A program made the translations under genes and the position numbers. A stretch of DNA of 41,372 nucleotides. Source: an uncultured Bacilli bacterium (lineage in GTDB: Bacteria > Bacillota_I > Bacilli_A > RF39 > UBA660). Where the stretch lies: contig CANRLI010000004.1 of NCBI GenBank assembly GCA_947631475.1, positions 1 through 41,372 of the forward strand, given 5' to 3'. Shown here piece after piece: positions 31,994-40,697 of the stretch; positions within the stretch are counted from its first letter, which is position 1; the number at the start of each line of letters is the position of its first letter. A model generated the notes under the pieces. The model was given only the letters and a program-made list of their open reading frames with translations. It had not been told where the DNA came from and ran no database searches.

Positions 31994-32259
31994 AAGTACG
32001 TTGAACAAGAGGAGTATTCTATTGGATAATTATAGAGAGTTCTTGATTGGTGAAAAAGAATATTAAAAATAGAAGAAGGTTGCTTGGGAGTAAATCGTTA
32101 ATATGCGTTAAATATTTAAGAGTATAACGATAGTTATAAATTAAGGTGGTACCGCGGAAGTTATTTCGTCCTTAAGTTTATAACTTTTTTTATTTTTAGA
32201 AATATTAACTTAAAAATATGCTATTAAGTGATTTATTTTAGATGAAAGGGTTGAATTAA
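31994..32259 (+). promoter_or_regulatory. T-box leader with valine (GUU) specifier
   Basis: Stem I starts near AGAGAGTTC (32036). A GTT codon at 32079-32081 (GAAGGTTGC) sits where the Ala leader has GCT, so it is the likely valine specifier. The T-box AAGGTGGTACCGCGG is at 32143-32157, and the TCGTCCTT opposite it forms the antiterminator. The leader ends at valS. It fills the whole 360-nt gap between the divergent genes. Confidence 0.9.
32158..32191 (+). terminator. T-box-controlled terminator before valS
   Basis: AAGTTAT (32158-32164) pairs with ATAACTT (32180-32186), followed by a T run, with the antiterminator 3' strand in the loop. An alternative longer pairing uses AGTTATAAA upstream of the T-box. 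Confidence 0.75.
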
Positions 32260-34809
32260 ATGAAGGAATTAGCTTCTAAATATGCTCATGAAGAGGTTGA
32301 AGCAAATAAATATGATAAATGGTTAAGTGAGGGTTATTTTAAAGCTGGAGATGTTAGTAAAAAACCATATTGTATTGTTATTCCACCTCCTAATGTAACA
32401 GGTAAATTGCATTTAGGTCATGCTTATGATACAGCTTTACAGGATATTATAATCCGTTATAAAAGGATGCAAGGTTTTGATGCTTTATGGCTTCCCGGAA
32501 TGGATCATGCCGCAATTGCTACTGAAGCAAAAGTAGTTAAAAAGTTAAAAGATCAAGGAATAGATAAATATGAATATGGCCGTGAAAAGTTTCTTCAAGC
32601 CTGCTGGGATTGGACCCATGAATATAGTGACAACATACGTAGTCAGTGGGGTCGCTTAGGTTTATCTGTTGATTATTCAAGAGAAAGATTTACTTTAGAT
32701 GAAGGTTTAAATAATGCTGTCAAAAAAGTCTTTGTTGATTTTTATAACGAGGGTTTAATCTATCGTGGCGAAAAGATAATTAATTGGGATCCTGAAGCAC
32801 AGACGGCTTTATCAAATGAAGAAGTAATTTATAAGGATGTTCCAGGGGCATTTTATCATTTAAAATACTTTATAGAGGGCGAAGATGAATATTTAGATGT
32901 AGCTACTACTAGACCAGAAACTTTATTTGGTGATACGGCTGTGGCAGTTAATCCTAAGGATGAAAGATATCAAAAATATATTGGTAAAAAAGTTATATTG
33001 CCCGTTTTGCATAAAACAATTCCGATTATAGCTGATTTACATGCTGATCCTGAATTTGGAACAGGGGTAGTTAAAATAACCCCGGCTCATGATCCTAACG
33101 ATTTTGAAGTTGGTAATCGTCATAACTTAGAACGTATTGTGGTTATGAATCCTGATGGTACAATGAATGCAAATGCAGGCAAATATCAGGGTATGAGTAG
33201 AGAAATGTGTCGTGCAGAATTGTTAAAAGATTTGGAAGCAGATGGCATTTTAATTAGGATAGAAGAAATGGTTCATTCAGTAGGGCACTCAGAACGTACG
33301 GGGGTAATGGTAGAGCCTTATTTGTCAAAACAATGGTTTGTTAAACTTCGTCCGTTAGCTGATCGTGTTTTAGAAAATCAAAAAGATAAAGACAAAAAAG
33401 TTAATTTTATTCCATCTTATTATGAAAAAACGATGAATCATTGGATGGAAATAAGCTATGATTGGTGTATTTCAAGACAGCTATGGTGGGGACATCGAAT
33501 TCCGGCTTGGTATCGCGATGATGAAATATATGTAGGAATGGAAGCTCCGAAAGGTGATGGATGGGAACAGGATAAAGATGTTTTAGATACTTGGTTTAGT
33601 AGTGCGTTGTGGCCATTTAGTACTTTAGGTTGGCCTTTGAAAACCGAAGATATGGCAAGATTTTATCCTAATGATGCCTTAGTAACGGCATATGATATAA
33701 TTCCATTTTGGGTTAATCGAATGACTTTTCAAGGTTTAAAAATAAATAATGTTCGTCCATTTAAAGATTGTATAATTCATGGTTTAATAAGAGATAAAGA
33801 AGGCCGTAAGATGTCTAAATCATTGGGAAACGGCATTGACCCAATGGATATGTGTGATAAATATGGAGCTGATGCCCTAAGGTATTATTTAGCTACGGAT
33901 GTTGCTTTAGGTACTGATTTAAGATTTGATGAAACAAAAGTAGCTAGTACATGGAATTTTATAAATAAATTATGGAATGCAGCTAGATTTGTGTTAATGC
34001 ATATAGATTTCTTAGAAGAAGTTAGTTTCAATAATTTACGTAAAGAAGATAAATGGATTTTAACAAAATATGAAGAAACGATAAAGAGTAATATTAAACA
34101 TATGGATAAATACGAATTTAATTTATCAGGAGCATTATTGTACGATTTTATCTGGAATGATTTTTGTAGTAATTATATTGAATTTGCTAAATTTAATTTA
34201 GATAATAAAACGACTCAAAGTGTTTTATATACTGTTTTATTAGGTATTTTAAAAATGTTACATCCTTATATGCCTTTTGTAACAGAAGAAATTTATCAAA
34301 TGTTGCCAATTAAAGATAGTGAATCAATTATGATAAGTGCATATCCAGAGTATGATAAGAAATTAGTTTTTGTTAAAGCTAAAAAAGAAGTGGATTCAAT
34401 AATTGATTATATTTCTTACTTTAGAAATAAAAAAGCTGAAAATAATATTGGTAGTGATTTTGAAGTAATAACGGATATTACAGATGAACTTATTTTAAAG
34501 ATGCTTAAATTAACTGATAAAGTTGTGGTAAATAGTCAATTTTCAGGAACTTTAGATGTTTCTTTAGAGGATTATAAATTAACTATTTGTTATGATAATG
34601 CTAAACAAAATAGTGAAGAATTAGAAAACTTAATTAAAGAAAATAAAGCTTTAGTTTCTTCAATAGAACGTCGTAAGAAATTATTGGCCAATACTAATTA
34701 TGTTGCTAAAGCGCCAGCGAAGATAGTTGATCAAGAACGAGAAAATTTAGCGCGTGAAGAAGAAAAATTACAAAGTGTCTTAAAGAGATTAGAAGAATTA
34801 AATAATTAA
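32260..34809 (+). CDS. valS: valyl-tRNA synthetase
   Basis: An 849-residue class Ia synthetase that charges tRNA-Val. The HIGH-type motif is HLGH in [16 protein letters not shown], and KMSKS is in [11 protein letters not shown]. The CP1 editing domain contains the [17 protein letters not shown] sequence, and the anticodon-binding region follows. The C-terminal about 70 residues form a coiled coil ([11 protein letters not shown]...[16 protein letters not shown]), as usual for ValRS. RBS AAAGGG is about 9 nt before ATG 32260. Expression is controlled by the GUU T-box. No folC follows, unlike the B. subtilis order. Confidence 0.97.
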   Translation: MKELASKYAHEEVEANKYDKWLSEGYFKAGDVSKKPYCIVIPPPNVTGKLHLGHAYDTALQDIIIRYKRMQGFDALWLPGMDHAAIATEAKVVKKLKDQGIDKYEYGREKFLQACWDWTHEYSDNIRSQWGRLGLSVDYSRERFTLDEGLNNAVKKVFVDFYNEGLIYRGEKIINWDPEAQTALSNEEVIYKDVPGAFYHLKYFIEGEDEYLDVATTRPETLFGDTAVAVNPKDERYQKYIGKKVILPVLHKTIPIIADLHADPEFGTGVVKITPAHDPNDFEVGNRHNLERIVVMNPDGTMNANAGKYQGMSREMCRAELLKDLEADGILIRIEEMVHSVGHSERTGVMVEPYLSKQWFVKLRPLADRVLENQKDKDKKVNFIPSYYEKTMNHWMEISYDWCISRQLWWGHRIPAWYRDDEIYVGMEAPKGDGWEQDKDVLDTWFSSALWPFSTLGWPLKTEDMARFYPNDALVTAYDIIPFWVNRMTFQGLKINNVRPFKDCIIHGLIRDKEGRKMSKSLGNGIDPMDMCDKYGADALRYYLATDVALGTDLRFDETKVASTWNFINKLWNAARFVLMHIDFLEEVSFNNLRKEDKWILTKYEETIKSNIKHMDKYEFNLSGALLYDFIWNDFCSNYIEFAKFNLDNKTTQSVLYTVLLGILKMLHPYMPFVTEEIYQMLPIKDSESIMISAYPEYDKKLVFVKAKKEVDSIIDYISYFRNKKAENNIGSDFEVITDITDELILKMLKLTDKVVVNSQFSGTLDVSLEDYKLTICYDNAKQNSEELENLIKENKALVSSIERRKKLLANTNYVAKAPAKIVDQERENLAREEEKLQSVLKRLEELNN

Positions 34810-34812
34810 ATA

Positions 34813-34840
34813 ATAAAAAGTGGTTTGTGCCACTTTTTAT
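34813..34840 (+). terminator. bidirectional-looking terminator after valS
   Basis: ATAAAAAGTGG pairs with CCACTTTTTAT around TTTGTG. Confidence 0.9.
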
Positions 34841-34859
34841 TGTTTATAAAACTTTTGTT

Positions 34860-34868
34860 TGATATAAT
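34860..34868 (+). promoter_or_regulatory. extended -10 promoter for xseA-xseB
   Basis: TGATATAAT, 23 nt before ATG 34892. Initiation near 34875 argues against the in-frame GTG 34877. Confidence 0.7.
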
Positions 34869-34891
34869 ATAAATATGTGAATGGTGATTGT

Positions 34892-36220
34892 ATGGATATA
34901 AAATATTATACTATTACAGCTTTGAATCGTGCTATTAAGAATATGTTTGATAGTAAACCGGAACTTAATCGAGTATATATAAAGGGTGAAATTAGTAATT
35001 TTAAACATCATACTAGAGGGCATTTATATTTTACTTTAAAGGATGAAAATAGTCGTATAGCGGCGGTTATGTTTTCCTCAGCTGCTAGTAAAATGAATTT
35101 TGAACCAGAAGATGGCATGAAAGTTTTGGTTTGTGGTCGAGTTACCGTTTATGAAGCCACGGGAGGATACCAAATTTATGTTGAACAAATGGATATGGAC
35201 GGTATAGGTAATTTATATTTAGAATATGAAAAATTAAAAAAGAAACTTGAAGAACAGGGTTTATTTAAATTAGAACATAAAAGAAAAATTCCTAAATTTC
35301 CAAAGAAGATTGGAATAATTACAGCTCCTACAGGGGCAGCAATAAGAGATATTTTAAGTACAATAAAAAGAAGATATCCGATTTGTGAAACAATTTTATT
35401 TCCAGCCTTAGTTCAAGGAGTGGGTGCTAAAGAAAGTATTGTTGCCCAATTAAATAAAGCTCAAGAATTTGATTTAGATGTTATTATTTGTGGCCGTGGG
35501 GGAGGATCAATAGAAGATTTGTGGGCCTTTAATGAAGAAATAGTAGCTCAGGCAATTTATGATTCAAAAATTCCCGTAATCAGTGCGGTTGGTCATGAGA
35601 TTGATTTTACGATTGCTGATTTTGTAGCAGATTTACGAGCCCCAACCCCAACGGGAGCTGCCGAGATGGCTGTTCCTAATTTAGTAGATATAAAAACTTT
35701 GATAAATCAATATATAATTAGATTAAATGAAAATATTAAAACAATTATTAATTTTAATAGCAAAAGAATAGCTAATGTTAAAAATGCGTATGTTTTAAAA
35801 AATCCGTTAGCATTATATGAAGTTAAAGAACAAAAATTAGATAATTATATAGATAGCTTAAATAAGTTTGTAATTACTATCATTAAAAATTATCAGGCGC
35901 GAATAGATAACATTAATCATAGTTATATTTTAAAAAAGCCATTGGCAGCTTATGAAGTGAAAAAAGAACAAATAAGTGGTTATCAAGAAATATTAAAGAA
36001 AATAATTATAAATAAAATACAACAGTCCAAACATCAATATGATCTTTTTATTAATAAGTTAGAACTTTTAAATCCGTTAAATATTTTAAGTAAAGGATAT
36101 AGCTTAGTTACAATAAATGGAGCGACGATTAAAAGTGTTAAGAATTTAGCTGAAAATGATATGATAAAGATAAAAATGCACGATGGAAGTGTAAAGGCAA
36201 TAGTAAAGGAGATTATGTAA
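34892..36220 (+). CDS. xseA: exodeoxyribonuclease VII large subunit XseA
   Basis: A 442-residue large subunit of ExoVII, which degrades single-stranded DNA to oligonucleotides. The N-terminal OB-fold (residues about 1-100: VYIKGEISNFKHHTRGHLYFTLKDENSRI) binds DNA. The central catalytic region has IGIITAPTGAAIRDIL, GRGGGSIEDLWAFNEE and PVISAVGHEIDFTIADFVADLRAPTPTGAAE. Long coiled-coil helices follow, then a final NPLNILSKGYSLV strand region. GGTGAT precedes ATG 34892. It overlaps functionally with xseB, whose ATG is two nt after its stop. Confidence 0.96.
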   Translation: MDIKYYTITALNRAIKNMFDSKPELNRVYIKGEISNFKHHTRGHLYFTLKDENSRIAAVMFSSAASKMNFEPEDGMKVLVCGRVTVYEATGGYQIYVEQMDMDGIGNLYLEYEKLKKKLEEQGLFKLEHKRKIPKFPKKIGIITAPTGAAIRDILSTIKRRYPICETILFPALVQGVGAKESIVAQLNKAQEFDLDVIICGRGGGSIEDLWAFNEEIVAQAIYDSKIPVISAVGHEIDFTIADFVADLRAPTPTGAAEMAVPNLVDIKTLINQYIIRLNENIKTIINFNSKRIANVKNAYVLKNPLALYEVKEQKLDNYIDSLNKFVITIIKNYQARIDNINHSYILKKPLAAYEVKKEQISGYQEILKKIIINKIQQSKHQYDLFINKLELLNPLNILSKGYSLVTINGATIKSVKNLAENDMIKIKMHDGSVKAIVKEIM

Positions 36221-36221
36221 T

Positions 36222-36461
36222 ATGGCCAAAGAAAAAGAAGTAAAAGAAGAAAGAACATTTGAAGAAAACTTAGTAGAATTAGAAGGAATTGTTAAAGAGT
36301 TAGAAAACGGAAATGTTGATTTAGATCAGGCTATTAATAAGTATAGCGAAGCAATGAAATTAGCTAAGTTATGTAGTGATAAATTAAATAATGCAACGCT
36401 AAAAGTTAATCAAATATTAAAAGAAAATGGTGTCTTAGAAGATTTTGAAATTGAAGAATAA
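36222..36461 (+). CDS. xseB: exodeoxyribonuclease VII small subunit XseB
   Basis: A 79-residue helical protein. The family core is FEENLVELEGIVKELENGNVDLDQAINKYSEAMKLAKLCSDKLNNA, the helical hairpin that packs against XseA. It ends in an acidic tail, where the usual family ends soon after. Spacing to xseA is one nt, with AAAGGAG in the end of xseA as RBS. In B. subtilis xseB is followed by ispA, but here a WG-repeat-like gene follows. TAA lies in the hairpin loop of the terminator. Confidence 0.92.
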   Translation: MAKEKEVKEERTFEENLVELEGIVKELENGNVDLDQAINKYSEAMKLAKLCSDKLNNATLKVNQILKENGVLEDFEIEE

Positions 36462-36476
36462 ATCTTCTTTTTTTAT
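36438..36476 (+). terminator. intrinsic terminator overlapping the xseB end
   Basis: Either GAAGA / TCTTC (36453-36467) or GAAGATTT / AAATCTTC (36438-36467), followed by T7. The TAA stop (36459-36461) is in the loop in the first pairing. Confidence 0.65.
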
Positions 36477-36483
36477 TTTAGTA

Positions 36484-36492
36484 TGTTATAAT
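36484..36492 (+). promoter_or_regulatory. extended -10 promoter for the first WG-like gene
   Basis: TGTTATAAT, 22-25 nt before the start codon. Confidence 0.65.
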
Positions 36493-36517
36493 TTAGATAG
36501 ATAATAGAGGTGTTATG

Positions 36518-38116
36518 ATGGGTAGTAAAAATGAAGTTGATAAAGAAATAAAAAAAGAGAAGAAAAAACGTATATGGAGTGAAATAAAAGCATTTATAAT
36601 TTTGGCTGTAATTTGTGGTGGTTTATCATATGGCACTTGGTATTGGTATAAAAATATATACAGTGAGAGTAAAAATGATAAGGTAGAACAAAAGGCAAAA
36701 AATTATAAATATGTTAGTTATAAAGCTCTTGAAGACGAAATGATTAAAGTAATCGGTGATAAATATGTAGTAATCTATAATGATGATAATACTTTAGAAA
36801 AAGTGATGGATTTAGATTTAAATGTTATTTATGAAGATAATGGAACATATAGCGATTGTTTTTTAGGAGCTGATGGCAATTTATATTTTTATTATGGGGA
36901 AGAATATAATGATGAAATAAAAACTAATAGATTAGTTTTATATAAATATGAAGATGGCCAAATTAATGAAGTAAAAACTTTAGCAACAGATGGCTTATAT
37001 TATAAAACAATGTATCTTTTAAGTAGCGATAATGAGAGTTTAATATTAGGTTATACAGCAAGCGATGAATTTCTCGATGATGATGGTAAAGTTTTCCATC
37101 ACGAATATATTTATTTATTAAATGGCCTTGAATATGAATTAACAAATTATTATTTAGAAACTGATGATAAAACGTCAAAACAAGATGATGATTTGAAATT
37201 TTATTCAGATAAATATGTTGTTGTGAAAAATGGTAATAATAAATATGGGGTTTTAAATTTAATGGATAATAAAATTGTTGTTGAACCTTTATATGATGAA
37301 TTATATTCAACTATTAATGGGGATTATATAGCTGTTAAAGATAATAAAGCTGGAATAGTGGACTTAAATTTAAAGAAATTAGTTGATTTTAATTATGATT
37401 TTATTGTGGATAATGATCAGTTTTATGTTGTTTCACTTAATAATAAGTTAGCTATTATGGATAGCAATTATAATTTATTAACTGACTTTAATTTTAATTA
37501 TTATCCTAATAATCAACAGAATTCATTAATTAACTTAAGCAGTGATTTTGCTAAAACTTTTGAAGCCTATTTAGTAAAAGATAAAATACTGTTAATAAAT
37601 AATATGACAGGGGAAAATAAAGAAAATAAAGAAGCATATCTAATAAGTAAAGATGGTAGTTATGAAGTTTTAACTTATAATAAAATAGGTATTAATATAA
37701 ATAATGAAATAATATGGCTTTATAATGATGAAACAAAAGAATATACTTTTTATGATGGGGATTTTAAAGAAAAATTTAAATTAAATTTTGATAATTATGA
37801 TAATATAGATAACTTGATGTTTAGTTTTGCTTATGGGACTTTAACTGTATTCAATAAGGCGGTTCCATTATATTATGATTTAGAGACAGGTCAAAATATA
37901 GCTTATCCAAAAGACTTTGTATATCAAATGGATAATGTTGAATTAAAATATAATGGTCAAGATAATGTTGTAGAACTATCTATTGATAAAGAAAAAGTAT
38001 TAAGTAATACATACGAAAAAATGGATGATCAAACTTATTTATATAATGAATTAGTTAATAATAGTTTCTATTATTGTGATGGAAAAAACTACTTTATGGT
38101 AAAAGAAGATAATTAA
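36518..38116 (+). CDS. membrane-anchored WG-repeat-like protein (paralogue 1)
   Basis: A 532-residue protein. A very basic N-terminus and one helix (AFIILAVICGGLSYGTWYWY, residues about 27-46) anchor it, with the rest predicted outside. Residues about 238-324 contain repeats of the form KYGVLNLMDNKIVVEPLYDEL, KAGIVDLNLKKLVDFNYDFI and KLAIMDSNYNLLTDFNFNY, which resemble WG repeats (beta-propeller type) but lack the hallmark Trp. The rest is beta-rich with many Asp/Asn/Tyr. The downstream gene is similar in layout and content. AGAGGTG suits ATG 36518 better than 36515. Binding or sensing at the cell surface is inference. Confidence 0.7.
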   Translation: MGSKNEVDKEIKKEKKKRIWSEIKAFIILAVICGGLSYGTWYWYKNIYSESKNDKVEQKAKNYKYVSYKALEDEMIKVIGDKYVVIYNDDNTLEKVMDLDLNVIYEDNGTYSDCFLGADGNLYFYYGEEYNDEIKTNRLVLYKYEDGQINEVKTLATDGLYYKTMYLLSSDNESLILGYTASDEFLDDDGKVFHHEYIYLLNGLEYELTNYYLETDDKTSKQDDDLKFYSDKYVVVKNGNNKYGVLNLMDNKIVVEPLYDELYSTINGDYIAVKDNKAGIVDLNLKKLVDFNYDFIVDNDQFYVVSLNNKLAIMDSNYNLLTDFNFNYYPNNQQNSLINLSSDFAKTFEAYLVKDKILLINNMTGENKENKEAYLISKDGSYEVLTYNKIGININNEIIWLYNDETKEYTFYDGDFKEKFKLNFDNYDNIDNLMFSFAYGTLTVFNKAVPLYYDLETGQNIAYPKDFVYQMDNVELKYNGQDNVVELSIDKEKVLSNTYEKMDDQTYLYNELVNNSFYYCDGKNYFMVKEDN

Positions 38117-38130
38117 AATCTTCTTTTTTT
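38101..38130 (+). terminator. intrinsic terminator containing the stop codon
   Basis: Ten-bp stem AAAAGAAGAT with ATCTTCTTTT and a T run. The 7-nt loop holds the TAA stop (38114-38116). Confidence 0.85.
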
Positions 38131-38143
38131 TATCGCCTAAATG

Positions 38144-38152
38144 TGTTATCAT
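38144..38152 (+). promoter_or_regulatory. extended -10-like promoter TGTTATCAT
   Basis: One mismatch from TG-n-TATAAT, 18 nt before the start codon. Confidence 0.5.
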
Positions 38153-38170
38153 TTTTAAAGAAGTGATGGT

Positions 38171-39634
38171 ATGAATAGTGATAAGAAAACACAATATATA
38201 ATTATTACCGTTGTAAGTATTTTACTGTTAATAGTAGTAGCAATATTTTTATATTTTTTACTTAATAGAAATAATAATAATAAAGTTAATACTTTAAGTG
38301 TAGAATTAAATCAAATATATTCATCTGATTATGATCTTAAGTTTATGAATGGCTATTTTATAGGAATGTATGAACCTAATAATATAAATGTTATTATTAA
38401 TAATAAGGGGGAAGAAATTTATACTAGTAATAATAATCTTTATTTTGATAATATTTATTTATTAAAAGATGGAAATACGCTTATTTATAATAATAGAGAT
38501 AATAATTTAAATGTGTATATATTTGATGGTAAGAAAGTAAGTAATCTTTATACGATAAAGGGAGTTACTAATGTTAAACCTATCATATGTAATAATTCTT
38601 ATCAAGAATATATTGTAGGATTGGTTTCTACTAATAATGATGATACTTATATTTATAATGTTTTAACTGGTGAACGTTTAGATCTTAATGATACGATTAT
38701 AATGGCAGATAATATTATTAAGGATGTATATTATGTTAGAAATGATAAGTATTTAGTTGTTAAAAATAAGGATAATTTAATGGGAGTTATTAATTATGAA
38801 GGAAAAGTTATTATTGATTATAAATATGAAAATATAATTAATACATATAATGATTTATTTGTCGCCATTAATAATAAAGATAAGTATGGTATTATTTCAA
38901 GTTCGGAAGAGGAAATAATTGATTTTAAATATAAAGTTATTGATATTTATCCAGATTATTTATTAGTAGTTGATAATAATAATAAAATGGCTGTTTATGA
39001 TAAAAATTGTCAGAAAGTAACTGGATTTACATTGAAATATGATCCTTTATTAACATATGATTTAAGAAGTACGATGAATAGTATTAAATTATATTCAGCG
39101 GGTGGAAGAATCTTTGTTGTTAATAATTATATGGAAGATATAAATAAAACAGAGTATGATTTGCATAATTTATATATTATTAGTAATGGTAAAGTAACAA
39201 AGACAATGACGCAATTAGGTTTTGATATTAAGGGAATAATTTATATTTATGATAAAGATTATAACATAGAGATTTATGATACTGATTTTAATTTATTATT
39301 TAAAGTAAAATTAGAAAATGTTAAAAAAATAGAACAAATTACTTATGTATCAAATAGAAATATCTTGCTGCAGTATCTTGATACAAGTGATAAAATTAAT
39401 TCATTATATTATGATAATACAGGTAAGGAAGTAGAGTTTAATTATGGTGATTTAGTTTTTAAAAATGACGAATATCAAGCTTATGTAAAGAATTTGGAAG
39501 ACAATGCTACTTTAATAATATTAGATAATGATAATAAAGAATTAAGAAGAATATCAGGTAAAAAAATAGAAGTTTTTGGTAATTATGTTATTGTAGATAA
39601 TAGTATTTATGAAATGGTTAGAAAGGGAAGCTAA
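38171..39634 (+). CDS. membrane-anchored WG-repeat-like protein (paralogue 2)
   Basis: A 487-residue protein with one N-terminal helix (IIITVVSILLLIVVAIFLYFLL) and a beta-rich Asn/Asp/Tyr/Ile domain. Residues about 202-291 carry NLMGVINYEGKVIIDYKYENI, KYGIISSSEEEIIDFKYKVI and KMAVYDKNCQKVTGF, the same WG-like register as its upstream neighbour, again without Trp. The order and spacing of these repeats suggest gene duplication. It has its own weak promoter. Function is unknown; anchored ligand binding is a guess. Confidence 0.7.
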   Translation: MNSDKKTQYIIITVVSILLLIVVAIFLYFLLNRNNNNKVNTLSVELNQIYSSDYDLKFMNGYFIGMYEPNNINVIINNKGEEIYTSNNNLYFDNIYLLKDGNTLIYNNRDNNLNVYIFDGKKVSNLYTIKGVTNVKPIICNNSYQEYIVGLVSTNNDDTYIYNVLTGERLDLNDTIIMADNIIKDVYYVRNDKYLVVKNKDNLMGVINYEGKVIIDYKYENIINTYNDLFVAINNKDKYGIISSSEEEIIDFKYKVIDIYPDYLLVVDNNNKMAVYDKNCQKVTGFTLKYDPLLTYDLRSTMNSIKLYSAGGRIFVVNNYMEDINKTEYDLHNLYIISNGKVTKTMTQLGFDIKGIIYIYDKDYNIEIYDTDFNLLFKVKLENVKKIEQITYVSNRNILLQYLDTSDKINSLYYDNTGKEVEFNYGDLVFKNDEYQAYVKNLEDNATLIILDNDNKELRRISGKKIEVFGNYVIVDNSIYEMVRKGS

Positions 39635-39648
39635 AGGCTTCCTTTTGG
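39625..39648 (+). terminator. intrinsic terminator containing the stop codon
   Basis: GGAAGC pairs with GCTTCC around TAAAG, followed by TTTT. The loop holds the TAA stop (39632-39634) of the WG-like gene. Confidence 0.8.
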
Positions 39649-39659
39649 TATTAATTGGC

Positions 39660-39689
39660 TTCATATTTATGATAGGTAAACTCATAATA
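39660..39689 (+). promoter_or_regulatory. possible forespore sigma (SigF/SigG-type) promoter of spoIVB
   Basis: TTCATA (39660-39665), 17 nt, then CATAATA (39683-39689). CATAATA fits the SigG -10 consensus (CATAmTA), and TTCATA partly fits a G(H)ATA-type -35. The start codon is only 16 nt downstream, so the leader would be extremely short. A SigA reading of CATAAT is also possible. Confidence 0.4.
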
Positions 39690-39705
39690 ATATTAGGTGA
39701 GTTTT

Positions 39706-40674
39706 ATGAAAAAGTTATTATGGTTTTTAATATTACTTATCCCTTTTTATGTGTTTGCTTATAGTGATTATATTATTCCTGGAGGAGATACTTTAGGAAT
39801 TGAAGTAAGTAGTAAAGGGGTTATTATTGTTGGTTTTTATAAAGTAAATGGTGAATATATTAATCAAGATTTTGAAATTGGTGATAAGATTACATATGTG
39901 AGTGGTTATCAAGTAAATGGAACTGATGATTTGGTTAGACTAATTGATAAATATATGGCTGATAATAAAGTTGATGTAACTTATGAAAGAAAGAATAAAG
40001 AATATAAAGGCGAATTAGTTTTAAGTTTATTTAATGGAACTTATCGAACAGGGTTATATGTTAAGGGAAGTGTTTTAGGCATAGGAACTCTTACATATAT
40101 TGATCCGGAAACTAATGTTTATGGAGTTTTAGGACATAGTTTAAATGTTAGTAAGACTAATGAAAGAATTGAAATAAAAACAGGATATAGTTATGGGGCA
40201 GAAGTTATTAGTTTTACGAGAAGTATTGATGGTAATCCCGGTAGTAAAAATGCCAATATTATTAAGAACCAGGTTTTTGGTACTATCGAAAGAAATAGTA
40301 ATTATGGAATTTTTGGTAAAGTAAATGAGCAGAATAATAATAAAGATACTATGCGAGTAGGAATGCTTGATGAAGTATCTTTAGGTAAAGCTTATATTTA
40401 TACAACAAATAAAGATAATAAGATTGAAAAATTTGAAATTAAAATTTTAGAAATAGATAAAAACAATGAAGAAAAGAATATTTTATTTGAAATTATTGAT
40501 GAGGATATGATTAAGATGAGTGGGGGCATTGTTCAAGGAATGAGTGGTTCACCTATCATTCAAAATGATATGATTGTAGGAGCTGTAACAAGGGTCTTAG
40601 TTGATGATGTAACACAAGGATATGGTATAAGTATTGTAAAAATGTTAGAAGAAGGCGATAATTTAGCCAATTAA
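39706..40674 (+). CDS. spoIVB: SpoIVB sporulation serine peptidase
   Basis: A 322-residue protein. It has an N-terminal hydrophobic signal/anchor (LLWFLILLIPFYVFAYS, residues 4-20), then a PDZ domain (about 25-105), then an SA-chymotrypsin-like protease domain. The catalytic His is H144 in VLGHSLNV, and the catalytic Ser is in GMSGSPII (S280). In the spore, SpoIVB cleaves SpoIVFA to activate pro-SigK processing. GAVTRVLVDD replaces the usual GAVTHVFVND. It is shorter than the 426-residue B. subtilis protein, mainly in the N-terminal region. TTAGGTGAG precedes ATG 39706; GTG 39697 falls within this site. It is the main evidence that the host can, or once could, sporulate. Confidence 0.92.
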   Translation: MKKLLWFLILLIPFYVFAYSDYIIPGGDTLGIEVSSKGVIIVGFYKVNGEYINQDFEIGDKITYVSGYQVNGTDDLVRLIDKYMADNKVDVTYERKNKEYKGELVLSLFNGTYRTGLYVKGSVLGIGTLTYIDPETNVYGVLGHSLNVSKTNERIEIKTGYSYGAEVISFTRSIDGNPGSKNANIIKNQVFGTIERNSNYGIFGKVNEQNNNKDTMRVGMLDEVSLGKAYIYTTNKDNKIEKFEIKILEIDKNNEEKNILFEIIDEDMIKMSGGIVQGMSGSPIIQNDMIVGAVTRVLVDDVTQGYGISIVKMLEEGDNLAN

Positions 40675-40697
40675 AAAAGCACTTTTGTGCTTTTATA
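40673..40697. terminator. bidirectional terminator between spoIVB and lexA
   Basis: AAAAGCAC pairs with GTGCTTTT around TTTT. The TAA of spoIVB (40672-40674) and the TAA of lexA (40695-40693, minus strand) lie at the two feet. Confidence 0.9.
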
